A stretch of DNA of 64,000 nt from the NCBI GenBank assembly GCA_020849795.1, contig JADZFR010000037.1:62001-126000 (forward strand). Direction: 5' to 3'. How positions within the stretch are numbered: the stretch's first letter is position 1; each line of letters starts with the position of its first letter. The translations under genes were made by a program, and so were the position numbers. The notes under the pieces are model-generated. The model ran no database searches, had not been told where the DNA came from, and was given only the letters and a program-made list of their open reading frames with translations. Shown here in pieces: positions 15,014 through 24,013 of the stretch. Origin of the DNA: Planctomycetota bacterium. GTDB taxonomy: Bacteria > Planctomycetota > UBA8742 > UBA2392.

Positions 15014-15937
15014 ATGAAAACCACACTCCCGCGCATCGTGGTCATCACCCGCCCCACGCCGCTTGACATGTTGCTGCGCCGCTTCGGCACCCAGGACAAC
15101 GCCAGGTTCTACGTCGAGTCACGGGGGCAGGACTTCGCGCGCGTCCTGCACATCCACGAGCTGCAACAGCAGGCCGTCACCGCCGTGCTGCGCGCCATCC
15201 CGGCCGAGCAGCGCCGTGCCCAGGTCAGCCGCGACGACCTTGACCGTTTTCTGTTCAACCGCGACGACGTGGTCTTCGCGATCGGCCAGGACGGCCTGGT
15301 CCCCAACGTGGCCAAGTATCTCGACGGCCACACCCTTGTCGGGTTCAACCCCGACCCCGCCACCGTGGGCGGCCTGCTGTGCCGGTTTACACCGGCCGAG
15401 TCCGCCGCCGTGATCGCAGCCCTGAACGCCGGCACACTTGGCGGGTTCGTGCTGGAGCGCCGAACCATGGTCGTGGCAGTGCGCGAAGACGGCCAGCAAC
15501 TGCTTGCCCTGAACGAGCTGTTTATCGGCCACCATTCGCACCAGAGCGCGAAGTATCGAATCAGCGTAAGCGGACCGGACTCCGTACAATCGGAACGCCA
15601 CTCATCGTCCGGCGTGATTGTCTCGACAGGCACGGGCGCAACCGGCTGGACAGCCAGCATCGTCAAGCAGCGCGGCATCGCGCAGCCGCTGCCGGCGGCG
15701 ACGGAGCGCCGCCTGGCCTACATGGTGCGCGAGCCCTGGCCCAGCATCGCCACCGGCACAGAAGTCAACTTCGGGTTTGTCACCGAGGGCGAAACGCTGA
15801 CCTTGAGCAGCGAAATGGAAGAAGGCGGCGTGGTGTTCGGCGACGGCATTGAAGCCGACTTCATCGAGTTCAATGAAGGCCAGACTATCACCGTGCGCCT
15901 TGCCGACCGCACGCTGAACCTGCTGGCCAAGTCATAG
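15014..15937 (+). CDS. Divergent NAD kinase-like protein
   Basis: 307 residues with the outline of the ATP-NAD kinase fold: VVFAIGQDGLVPNVAKYL (88-103) stands where NAD kinases have GGDGT, VGFNPDP (109-115) matches the GxN segment, ALNELF (165-170) matches the NE motif, and SSGVIVSTGTGATGW (198-212) matches DGxxxSTPTGSTAY. The change of GGDG to GQDG in the phosphate loop makes classical NAD kinase activity uncertain; another substrate or a binding-only role is possible. AAAGGAGG precedes the ATG. It forms an operon with the SPFH gene, and the NADAR gene lies divergently on the other side, so three genes linked to NAD or ADP-ribose chemistry cluster here. Confidence 0.75.
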   Translation: MKTTLPRIVVITRPTPLDMLLRRFGTQDNARFYVESRGQDFARVLHIHELQQQAVTAVLRAIPAEQRRAQVSRDDLDRFLFNRDDVVFAIGQDGLVPNVAKYLDGHTLVGFNPDPATVGGLLCRFTPAESAAVIAALNAGTLGGFVLERRTMVVAVREDGQQLLALNELFIGHHSHQSAKYRISVSGPDSVQSERHSSSGVIVSTGTGATGWTASIVKQRGIAQPLPAATERRLAYMVREPWPSIATGTEVNFGFVTEGETLTLSSEMEEGGVVFGDGIEADFIEFNEGQTITVRLADRTLNLLAKS

Positions 15938-15941
15938 CGGT

Positions 15942-16421
15942 TCAGCCCGTAAACAAGTCGCGGTGCCGGATCAGCCATTGCCGTTGCTCGGGCGTGTCGG
16001 GCACGGCAACTCCCCGGGCCTTGCCTACTTGCGCAAACGCCGCTTCCACCTCGTGGCCAAGGCGCACCAGCATCGCAGCCGCCGCCAGGCCGCTGCGGCC
16101 AATGCCGGCGCGGCAGTGAACGCCGACGCCTTTGCCGCTGTCAGCCAGGTCGTTGATGGTGGCTGCAAAAAGCGCCGGCGAGCGCGGCACGCCGCGATCC
16201 GGAATGGCGTAGCGCATGAAGTCGAGGCCGGACTTCTCGGCAAGCAGCACTTCGTCAAACAGGCCGAGTTCAAGCTCTTCTGCGGGCTCGAGCAGCGAAA
16301 GCAGCGCCTGCACGCCCTGCTGCGCGTAGCTGGCAATCTCGTCCTCAAGCCATTCGCCGCCGCGCGGGCGCGGCAGGATGGCAATGCGACGGTCAATGAC
16401 CCAGAGAACCTCTGCTTTCAT
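15942..16421 (-). CDS. Dual-specificity/tyrosine phosphatase family protein
   Basis: 159 residues with the cysteine phosphatase loop HCRAGIGRSG (Cys103, Arg109) and an upstream Asp76 in AIPDRGVP that can serve as general acid, as in CDKN3-like dual-specificity phosphatases. The substrate (phosphotyrosine, phosphoinositide or other) is unknown. ATG 16421 is chosen with GGAA 5 nt upstream; an alternative TTG at 16472 would overlap the stop of the preceding gene. It lies just downstream of the metallo-beta-lactamase gene and converges on the NAD kinase-like gene with 4 bp between stops. Confidence 0.8.
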   Translation of the reverse strand: MKAEVLWVIDRRIAILPRPRGGEWLEDEIASYAQQGVQALLSLLEPAEELELGLFDEVLLAEKSGLDFMRYAIPDRGVPRSPALFAATINDLADSGKGVGVHCRAGIGRSGLAAAAMLVRLGHEVEAAFAQVGKARGVAVPDTPEQRQWLIRHRDLFTG

Positions 16422-16468
16422 GCGGATTCCGATTGGCCTGGCGCTGGCACCGAGAACTGGGCGGAAAC

Positions 16469-17317
16469 TCAAAATGCCACGGGCGGCGGACCGTCGCTTG
16501 GCACCGGCTCGGTCACGCGGACGGTTCCGTCGGCTTCGACTGCTACGCGCAGCCTGTCATAGCCAAGACGTGCCCATGGCGGCAGCTCGGCGTTGATCTG
16601 CTCATGCTCAAGGTCGTGGTTGATGTGGGTGAAGAACACGCGCTCAACGCCCGCTTGCTCGGCGATGTGCAGCGCTTTGCCCAGGCTCAGGTGGGTGGGG
16701 TGCGGGGCGCGGCGCAGGGCGTCGAGAATCAGCACACGCACGCCCTTCAATCGGGCGATGCTGCTTTCGGGCACCTCGTTCGTGTCAGTGATGTAGGCGC
16801 AATCGCCGACGCGAAACCCAGCCACGCGCATGTTGCCGTGCACCACGGGGATGGGTGTGACCGCTACGCCCGCGGCAACAAACGCTTCGTTTTCAAAGAC
16901 GTGGGTGTTGAACCGTGCAATGCCCTTGTAGTCGTACTCGTCGTCGAACAGGTAGCTGAACGTGCGCTTGAGCTGTTCGAGCGACTCAGGATACGCAAAC
17001 AGTTCGAGGCGCTCGCGCCCGCCGCCCCAGTACAGGCCGCGCAAGTCGTCCAAGCCGTGGCAATGGTCGGCGTGGGTGTGCGTGATCAGCACGCCGTGAA
17101 CGCTGGTCAGCCCGGCACGCAAAGCCTGCATGCGAATGTCGGGGGTGACGTCTACCAGCAGGCGGCGTTCATCGTCGCCGCTGCCGACGCGAAACAGGAT
17201 CGAGCTGCGCAGCCGCTTGTTGCGGGGGTTCGACGAGTGGCACACCCAGCAGTCGCACCCGATGGTCGGGATGCCGCTGCTGGTGCCGCTGCCAAGGAAC
17301 TCCATCTCGATGCGCAT
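16469..17317 (-). CDS. Metallo-beta-lactamase fold hydrolase, PhnP-like
   Basis: 282 residues with the metal-binding motif HTHADH (80-85) and further ligands around VVHG and FTHINHD near 160 and 250. FLGSGTSSGIPTIGCDCWVC at the N terminus, with its CxCxxC cluster (21-26), is the hallmark of the PhnP/phosphoribosyl cyclic phosphodiesterase branch, in which the cysteines hold a structural zinc. No phn genes are near, so the natural substrate is probably another cyclic phosphodiester or nucleic-acid end. The ATG at 17317 lacks a Shine-Dalgarno site but TAACCT ends 6 nt upstream, the leaderless pattern. Confidence 0.85.
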   Translation of the reverse strand: MRIEMEFLGSGTSSGIPTIGCDCWVCHSSNPRNKRLRSSILFRVGSGDDERRLLVDVTPDIRMQALRAGLTSVHGVLITHTHADHCHGLDDLRGLYWGGGRERLELFAYPESLEQLKRTFSYLFDDEYDYKGIARFNTHVFENEAFVAAGVAVTPIPVVHGNMRVAGFRVGDCAYITDTNEVPESSIARLKGVRVLILDALRRAPHPTHLSLGKALHIAEQAGVERVFFTHINHDLEHEQINAELPPWARLGYDRLRVAVEADGTVRVTEPVPSDGPPPVAF

Positions 17318-17429
17318 GGCGAAAGGTTACCCCGGCTGCGCAGTCAGGACCACTGCCGGCGGCGTTTCGCGAACTTGCAGCCCTGACGCAGGCAAATTGA
17401 GGTAAAGTGAAAGTTCGGCTTGGCTTTCA

Positions 17430-17462
17430 ATAACGACGTGATAGACTACATAATGTCGTTAT
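17430..17462 (+). promoter_or_regulatory. Inverted repeat before the C45 hydrolase gene
   Basis: ATAACGAC (17430-17437) and GTCGTTAT (17455-17462) are perfect inverted repeats with a 17-nt centre, ending 10 nt before the ATG at 17473. It may be an operator or a 5'-leader hairpin just before the AGGTGA ribosome site. Confidence 0.5.
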
Positions 17463-17472
17463 AGGTGACACC

Positions 17473-18678
17473 ATGGCAAGACTGCGCAAGAAACTTCCGT
17501 TCCGCGAACTCGGCATCGCCGTGAAAATGCTGCGCGGCTGGAGCAACAACCGCGCGCGCCACATCACGCCCTTTCGCGAATTGACCCTGCCCCACGGAAG
17601 CCTGCAGCTGATCGACGGCGTGCCCCTGGCCCGCGTGCGCGGCACCCCGCGCGAAATGGGCCGCGCGCTCGGCAACCTGGTGGGCGTGCAAGCCGCCGAG
17701 ACCTTCCATAGCTACATGCAGTGTTTCGCGCCCGACTTCAAAGGCGACCTGGCGTTGGCCCGCGAGATGGAGCCCAACCTGCCGCCCTGGTTGACTGAAG
17801 AGATGCGCGGTTTCAGCGAAACCAGCGAACTCACCTACGACGAAATGCTGGTCGGACAGTGCTTTCTCGACATCCACAAGGTCGCCGCGTGCAGCACCAT
17901 CGCCGTGCACGACAAACTGAGCCAGGGCGGCGAGATGCTGCTGGGCCGCAACCTCGACTTTCCCAGCCTGAACATCGCCGACGAAGCCAACATGGTCGTC
18001 GTCTACGAACCCGACGACGCCCCCGCATACGCAGGCGTCACCTGGCCGGGCTTTCTGGGGATACTCACCGGCTTGAACACTGCCGGTTTGGCGCTTTCGA
18101 TGATGTTGGTCTACGGGCAATCGCGCCACGAGCACCTGACGGGCCAGCCATTCCCGACCGTGTTCCGGCGCCTGCTGCACGAATGCGCCAACGTGCGGCA
18201 AGCCGACGCGCTGCTGCAAACCAGGCCCTACTGTACTGCGACCAACTTGATCCTGGGCGACAGCAGCCGCACCGCCGCGCGCTTTCAACTGCATCCGCGC
18301 CAGGCTGTCGTGGAGTACACCAGCGCCGAACGCCCGGTGACGGCGTGCACGAACCACTATCACGACAAGCGCATCAAGGGCTTCGCGTTCACCTGGTTCA
18401 GCAGCGTGGTGCGCTACAACAAGATGCTCAAGCGCATCAACAGCGGCCAGACCTGGGACACGCACAAGATCAAGCTGGCGCTGCAAGCCACGGGCATTCC
18501 CGCCATCAACCTGCAGCGCACCATCATGCGCCCGGAGCAGCTGAGCATGGAGGTGAGTTTCCAGAACAACGGCCGCGCCTTCGGCCGCTGGGTCAACCTG
18601 CCGCGAGAGTTGCTGTTCGCCGAAACAGCCGCGCCAAGGCCCGCGCCCGAGGCACTTTCCGTGTCCGCGGTCCATTGA
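17473..18678 (+). CDS. C45-family Ntn-hydrolase (acyl-CoA:6-aminopenicillanate acyltransferase-like)
   Basis: 401 residues. The likely nucleophile is Cys140 in VAACSTIAV, which would be exposed by self-cleavage as in penicillin acyltransferase and bile salt hydrolase relatives; GRNLDF (158-163) is the matching substrate-site motif, and the upstream VRGTPREMGRALG (55-67) is the usual beginning of the family. Members cleave or form amide bonds of fatty acids and small amines; the substrate here is unknown. There is no signal peptide, but a basic N terminus. AGGTGA lies 4 nt before the ATG. A perfect inverted repeat precedes the gene, which stands alone between the divergent hydrolase and the surface protein. 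Confidence 0.82.
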   Translation: MARLRKKLPFRELGIAVKMLRGWSNNRARHITPFRELTLPHGSLQLIDGVPLARVRGTPREMGRALGNLVGVQAAETFHSYMQCFAPDFKGDLALAREMEPNLPPWLTEEMRGFSETSELTYDEMLVGQCFLDIHKVAACSTIAVHDKLSQGGEMLLGRNLDFPSLNIADEANMVVVYEPDDAPAYAGVTWPGFLGILTGLNTAGLALSMMLVYGQSRHEHLTGQPFPTVFRRLLHECANVRQADALLQTRPYCTATNLILGDSSRTAARFQLHPRQAVVEYTSAERPVTACTNHYHDKRIKGFAFTWFSSVVRYNKMLKRINSGQTWDTHKIKLALQATGIPAINLQRTIMRPEQLSMEVSFQNNGRAFGRWVNLPRELLFAETAAPRPAPEALSVSAVH

Positions 18679-18786
18679 ACCGGCAATCCGTGAGTTCCGT
18701 AACGCACAGAAATTTTGCGCGGAAGGCGGGCGCGTCTTTGCTTTAGTTGAGTAAACTGCCGGCTCGATGATTCGGGGCATGGTTCG

Positions 18787-21700
18787 ATGCGATCTACTGG
18801 TGGCAAAGTGATTCTGGGGGCGGTGGCCGGCGTTGTCGTGGTCGTGCTGCTGTTGCTGTTGAACGCCAACGTCAAAGCGCCGGCACCTCACGACGAAGCC
18901 CGAAACGCTCCAGTCACCAACAAGCCGCAGCACAAGGGCAACGAGCCCGATCATCGGTCCAATACACCACAGGACCCGCCGCCCAAAGACCCGCCCCCGG
19001 ACGTACCCGACGACCCGCCCGAGGTTGTGCTTGAGCCGTTACCCGGGCCGAAGATCGAGGTGCAGGTCAAGGTGCGCGTGTTGACGCCATCCGGCAGCCC
19101 CGTGGCGGGCGCCGCTGTCGCATTGCGCGCGATGCCTCGCATGCACCAGTTTGAAGAGGACTGGTTTGATCCGCCCGCGCTGGTCGAGCTGAAGTCAGGC
19201 ACCACTGATGGCGCCGGGGAAGCACAGTTCGACGTGTTCATCGGCACCGACAGCAACGGCGAGCGTATGCTGCAGGCTCACGCAGAAGCGCAGGGCTACG
19301 CGCCAGGCCGGTCGACTACCACGCTCTTGAGCGTCTACAACCACTCAAGCCTGCTGACGGTGCGGCTGCATGCGCCGTGCGCAATCGTGGGGCGAGTTGT
19401 GGACAGCGCGGGCAACGGCATACCCGGCGCGCGCGTGAACGTCTACCTGTTCAGTGCGTCTACCACGCTGCCCTGGAGCAGCACCGACACCGGGCAGGAC
19501 GGGCGCTTTCGCATCGAGAACATGCCTGCAACCGCCGGCATCATCGGTGCTCGCGCCGCGGGTTTCGCACAGGCATGGCCCTGGAGTTACCGCTTTACGG
19601 CGGCGCCGCCCGAGCACGATGTCGGCGACCTTGTGCTGCAAGCCACCGGCGGTGTCACCGGCCGGGTGCTCGACCCAGCCGGCAACCCGCTGAAAGCTGC
19701 GCTTGTCTTTGTGCGCCCGACCGACACTCTGTTTGGGGGTGAGGACGCCGCGCAGACGGATACGGACGGGCGCTTCACGATTGTTGAGTTAAGGCACGGC
19801 GCCGGCACGTATCGTCTGGCGGCCTGCCATGCCAAGTTCGCGCGCGCGCTGCTGCAAGAGTTCGAGGTGGTGCCAGGCCAGATCACCGACGTCGGCGACT
19901 TGCGCGTTACCACCGGTGCAGTTCTCACTGTCAAGGTGACCCAGGAACGCGATGCGCCGCTGGGCGGCGCGCTGGTGCGCGTATTGTACCGCGGCGCGCA
20001 CTCTGAGTTGGGCCACGCATGGATGCGCGAACGGGGCCAAGCCACCACCGGGGCGGACGGCATCGCCAGGCTCATAGGCATGGACGCTGGCAGTTGGTCG
20101 CTCATGGTCCGCGCCGCTGGATTTTCAAGCCATAGGGCTGAACTGGAAGTCGCGGGCGACCTCGAATACCCGGTACGGCTGACCGCCGGCAGCACGGTTG
20201 AAGGCAAACTGCTCACGCACGAACGGTTGCCTGCCCTTGGCGCGCTGGTGGGACTGATCTCGGCTGAAAACTCGTGGTACGAGCAGCTTAAGGACGGAAC
20301 GCTCGGGGCCGCACGCACGGACTGGTCCCGGCAGACCACTGTTCCCGCCGTGCGCGCAGACGCGCAAGGGATGTTTGTGCTGAACGATGTTGCCCCGGGT
20401 GCGTATCTGCTCGTGGCCGTTGACTTTGAAGGCCGCGCGTCACTGATCGACGCCAATGTGAATGTACCACCATTGTCTGTGCTGGACCTGGGAGAGTTGA
20501 CGTTCCCGGCGCTGTCGAGGTTGTTGGTCGAGGTCACTGACGACGGTGTTCCCCAGGCCGGGCTTGAGCTTCGCATCGTTAAGGACTCGACACACCAAAG
20601 CGCCACCACAGACAGCGCGGGAGTGGCGGTCTTCACCGATCTTCAGCCGGGCGCGTGGCTTGTCATGACCGGCGACGAAAACCTCGCGCCCTCGTTACCC
20701 GAAGCCGATGCGCGCCGCGTGCAAGTGGTTGAGGGACGCGACGTGCAATTCAAACTCGCGTTGCCAGAGGCCGGGCGCTCGCGTGTCATCGGCCGCCTGA
20801 GTGTGAACTCGCGGCCTGTGTTTCACCGGGTCGTGCTTGAGCGCGCAGGGGCCCGCTATTGGGCCGACGTGGGCGATGACGGCCGCTTCGAGATTGCATC
20901 GGTGCTGCACGGCACCTACGACTTGAAGGCCTACCAGACAAGCCGCGTCGAGGCGTCGCTGCCCGTGCAGGTAGGGCCGGACGCCGGCATTGTCGAGCTC
21001 AATCACGACTTCAGCGGCGGCTCAATCACGGGCCGCGTGGAGGGCGGCAACGCCGAAAGCGTTGTGCTGCTGCAACGAATCGACTCCGAAAGCCCCGGCT
21101 TTCGGGCCGAGTCGAAGTGCGACGCCAACGGCCTGTTTGACTTCAACGGGGTCCCCACCGGGCGCTGGCGGCTGGGCGTCGCGGGTGCATCCGGCGCCGC
21201 CCACATCGACATCGACGTCGGGTCTACTGACGTCACCGACATCGTGCTGCAACCCGCGCCCGTCGGCTCGCTTGTCGTGATCGTCGCCAAGCTGGTTGGC
21301 AACCCGGGCACCAACATGTTCGTCGCGCGCCTGCGTGACAGGCAGGGTCTACTGATGCTGCCAGGGGACAGCATCTTCCCCAGTGAAGGTGCGCGGGTGG
21401 TCATCGAAGGCATTGAGCCGGGCGACTACACACTGGAATTTACCGGCATGGGCTATGCCAGCCGTTACGCACCAGTCAGCATCAAAGCGGGCGAACGCAC
21501 CGAGGTCACGCTGGAGCTGGTCGCGGCAGCAACCGCCACCATTGAGTTCTTGGGTGATGGCCTTGATGCCGCAGCGCTGGCGCAGGCCGCCGTCGAGTGG
21601 CTGGACAGCGCCGACAAGCCGATTCGCGTGCCCTTCTGGCACGGCAAACCGCGCCAGAAGTCGGCCCGTGAGCTTGAGGTGCCCGGGTTGATGCCCGAGG

Positions 21701-21819
21701 TACGGAAGATTGTGGTGCGCGTGCCCGGGTACAAGCCCGCGACCCTCACGATCGAGTTCAAGCCGGGCGCGAAGCTGGCGTTGAAGTACCAGCTCAGCCC
21801 GGCGGCTGATCCCGAATGA
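18787..21819 (+). CDS. Large membrane-anchored protein with carboxypeptidase-regulatory-like repeats
   Basis: 1010 residues, outward facing. One transmembrane helix (about 7-26, VILGAVAGVVVVVLLLLL), a proline-rich spacer (about 50-85, PPKDPPPDVPDDPP), then six or more beta-sandwich units of the CarboxypepD_reg/transthyretin-like type recognisable by GxVxDxxGxPhxGAxV and DGRFRIENMPA, DGRFTIVELRHG, DGRFEIASVLHG and NGLFDFNGVPTG. Such units act as spacers or binding modules on bacterial surfaces; no catalytic domain is visible. The architecture matches the 507-residue gene at 3999. Translation probably starts at 18787 after GGGGC. It ends 61 bp before the DUF4139 pair. Confidence 0.85.
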   Translation: MRSTGGKVILGAVAGVVVVVLLLLLNANVKAPAPHDEARNAPVTNKPQHKGNEPDHRSNTPQDPPPKDPPPDVPDDPPEVVLEPLPGPKIEVQVKVRVLTPSGSPVAGAAVALRAMPRMHQFEEDWFDPPALVELKSGTTDGAGEAQFDVFIGTDSNGERMLQAHAEAQGYAPGRSTTTLLSVYNHSSLLTVRLHAPCAIVGRVVDSAGNGIPGARVNVYLFSASTTLPWSSTDTGQDGRFRIENMPATAGIIGARAAGFAQAWPWSYRFTAAPPEHDVGDLVLQATGGVTGRVLDPAGNPLKAALVFVRPTDTLFGGEDAAQTDTDGRFTIVELRHGAGTYRLAACHAKFARALLQEFEVVPGQITDVGDLRVTTGAVLTVKVTQERDAPLGGALVRVLYRGAHSELGHAWMRERGQATTGADGIARLIGMDAGSWSLMVRAAGFSSHRAELEVAGDLEYPVRLTAGSTVEGKLLTHERLPALGALVGLISAENSWYEQLKDGTLGAARTDWSRQTTVPAVRADAQGMFVLNDVAPGAYLLVAVDFEGRASLIDANVNVPPLSVLDLGELTFPALSRLLVEVTDDGVPQAGLELRIVKDSTHQSATTDSAGVAVFTDLQPGAWLVMTGDENLAPSLPEADARRVQVVEGRDVQFKLALPEAGRSRVIGRLSVNSRPVFHRVVLERAGARYWADVGDDGRFEIASVLHGTYDLKAYQTSRVEASLPVQVGPDAGIVELNHDFSGGSITGRVEGGNAESVVLLQRIDSESPGFRAESKCDANGLFDFNGVPTGRWRLGVAGASGAAHIDIDVGSTDVTDIVLQPAPVGSLVVIVAKLVGNPGTNMFVARLRDRQGLLMLPGDSIFPSEGARVVIEGIEPGDYTLEFTGMGYASRYAPVSIKAGERTEVTLELVAAATATIEFLGDGLDAAALAQAAVEWLDSADKPIRVPFWHGKPRQKSARELEVPGLMPEVRKIVVRVPGYKPATLTIEFKPGAKLALKYQLSPAADPE

Positions 21820-21880
21820 CGCCGCAGCCGAAGGGGACGCTTGTTCCCACGGCCTGCGGCCTTTCCTATATTGCCTGCCC

Positions 21881-24013
21881 ATGCCCGACACCCTTGCCTG
21901 TGAAAGCCGCATTTCGCGCGTCGTGGTTTACGCGCGGGGGGCTGTCGTTACGCGCGAAGTTGAGCTGCCGGTATCGGTGCCGCCTGAGGGCGTGACGCTT
22001 GAGGTTCGCGGCATTACCTCGCTTGCCGAAGCGGCGAGCTTTCGCACATCGGTCGACGGTGAACGCATCGTCACCAGCCTGCGCGCGCCGCTGATCGCAC
22101 CCGAGAATCCGCCCCCGCCAACTCCAGACGAAGCACTGGTATCAAGGCTGCAACGCGACATCAGCCGGCTGAGCGAACTGACTCAACGCAAGCAACGCCA
22201 GCGCGATGCACTGGCCGCCATGTCGATCGACGCAGACTTGCGGGTACCCGACGAGCCGGATGGGGGTCCGCAAGGGGGTATCGAAAAGCGGGTGGGCGAT
22301 GCGCTGGCCATCAGTGCTTTGCAGCATGAGATCCTGACCGCGCTGGACGCAGAGCTTGAGGCGCTGGCCGAGAAAACACGCGCCAAGGGCAATGATCTGA
22401 GGGCAGCCCGCAACCCGGCACGCGCGCAGGCCGGCACCCAGTATTCACGCTCGGCCCAGGTCACGCTGGCCCCGGGCAGCGCGCAGCTGCGCAAGCTTGA
22501 GGTCTCGTACACCGTGCGCCCCGCGCGCTGGTGGCCCGCGTACTCGGCACGCCTTGAGGGCGGTGGCAAGCACGCCCAGTTCGCGCTGGAAGCGTTCGTC
22601 GCACAGGTCAGCGGCGAGAATTGGGCGGGCGCGCGGATTGCGCTGTGCACAGCCGACATGCTGACCGACGTGACGCTGCCTGAACTGGCCAGCCTGCGCC
22701 TTGGCCGCCGACAGGCGCCCCGCCGCACCGGTTTTCGCGCACCGCCGGAAGGTCTGGAAGCGCTGTTTGCCGGTTACGACAGCTTTGTCACGCCGCCACA
22801 GATCCCGATGCCCGTGATCGCCGAGCCATCACCGCGCGATTATGAAGAAGAGATGGCGGTCGGCGCGGTCTCGGCGATCCCTGAGGAAGCATGGCAACAG
22901 GCACCCACCATGTCTGCGCCGGCACCACCGGCATCGGCCTATGGCGGCGCTGCCGGCGTGCGCATGGAAGCCAAGGCCATGCCGCCCCAGTCAGCGCCGG
23001 CAAAGTCGGCAAAAAAGGGGCGCGGCGATGCCAACCGCGAGATGCTGAAAGACGTAAGCGTCGAGCGGTCACGGTCGGCCAAACGCAGCATGGATATGGA
23101 ATCTGCCGATGAGGCCGGCGGCGCGGCCCTGGACGACTACGAAGGAGCGGACGGCGCCGAGCAAGATTCAACCGATGCACCCGAGAGCGCAGATGCTGAG
23201 GCCTGGCTCGACTTCGATACGCTGGAAGTGACGCCCGGCGAAGTCTACGGCCGCGGGCGGCTTGCGCGCGGCAGCGTGGCCTCGGCACCGGGGCTGCACC
23301 AGTCGCTCAATCACGTGGAAGGGCTCTCCGGCCCGGGCGGCAGTTCAGACCCGCGCTACTCGCGCGGTATGTTTGACCACCAGTTCGAAGCCGAAGACCT
23401 TGTCGAGATCCCGGCCGACGGCACGGCCCACCGCATTCACCTGCTGAGCAAGCCCGCTAGGTCGCGCATGCGCATGCGTTGTGTGCCGCTGGCCGACGAA
23501 CGCGTGTTTCGTGAAGTCGAGCTCGATAACCCGCTTGAGGCGCCGCTGCTGCCCGGCCCGGTGGACGTGTTCATGGATGGCGCATTGCTGATTACCGCGC
23601 AGGTCGGCTCGGTCGACCGCGGCGGCACAGTGCGCTTCGGGTTGGGCGAAGAGCAACGCGTGACTGTGGCGCGCAACATGCGGGCCAGCGAAGAAACCAA
23701 GGGGCTGCTCGGCGGCAAGGCGTCGGTCAGCCACGTCGTGACTCTCGAAGTCGCGTCGTCGCTGCCTGCCGAGATCGAGCTCGAACTGATTGAGCGCGTG
23801 CCAGTCCCAGCCGGCAAAGACATCCAGATCGAAGTCAACAGCAGCACACCCAAGGCAGAGCTCTATAAGCAGGAAGAACGCGACTACCCGGTCAAGGGCG
23901 GCTATCGCTGGCTGTTGAAATTGCCCGCCGGTGGCAAGCAGGAAGTGAAGCTGCAATACACCCTGGCGTTTGACAAAGATTACGAAGTCGAGGGGGGGAA
24001 CCGTCGTGCCTGA
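21881..24013 (+). CDS. DUF4139 (MuiA-like) protein 1
   Basis: 710 residues of the mucoidy-inhibitor/DUF4140-DUF4139 family. N-terminal DUF4140 strand region (about 10-75, ISRVVVYARGAVVTREVEL), a coiled coil (about 85-180), then the DUF4139 beta domain in two parts separated by a low-complexity insertion (about 300-460, rich in Ala, Pro, Asp and Glu). The end LKYTLAFDKDYEVEGG-like segment is typical. There is no signal peptide, unlike most MuiA homologues, suggesting a cytoplasmic place. TATATT ends 8 nt before the ATG and no Shine-Dalgarno is present. The next gene, a second DUF4139 copy, overlaps by 8 bp. Function is unknown. Confidence 0.82.
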   Translation: MPDTLACESRISRVVVYARGAVVTREVELPVSVPPEGVTLEVRGITSLAEAASFRTSVDGERIVTSLRAPLIAPENPPPPTPDEALVSRLQRDISRLSELTQRKQRQRDALAAMSIDADLRVPDEPDGGPQGGIEKRVGDALAISALQHEILTALDAELEALAEKTRAKGNDLRAARNPARAQAGTQYSRSAQVTLAPGSAQLRKLEVSYTVRPARWWPAYSARLEGGGKHAQFALEAFVAQVSGENWAGARIALCTADMLTDVTLPELASLRLGRRQAPRRTGFRAPPEGLEALFAGYDSFVTPPQIPMPVIAEPSPRDYEEEMAVGAVSAIPEEAWQQAPTMSAPAPPASAYGGAAGVRMEAKAMPPQSAPAKSAKKGRGDANREMLKDVSVERSRSAKRSMDMESADEAGGAALDDYEGADGAEQDSTDAPESADAEAWLDFDTLEVTPGEVYGRGRLARGSVASAPGLHQSLNHVEGLSGPGGSSDPRYSRGMFDHQFEAEDLVEIPADGTAHRIHLLSKPARSRMRMRCVPLADERVFREVELDNPLEAPLLPGPVDVFMDGALLITAQVGSVDRGGTVRFGLGEEQRVTVARNMRASEETKGLLGGKASVSHVVTLEVASSLPAEIELELIERVPVPAGKDIQIEVNSSTPKAELYKQEERDYPVKGGYRWLLKLPAGGKQEVKLQYTLAFDKDYEVEGGNRRA

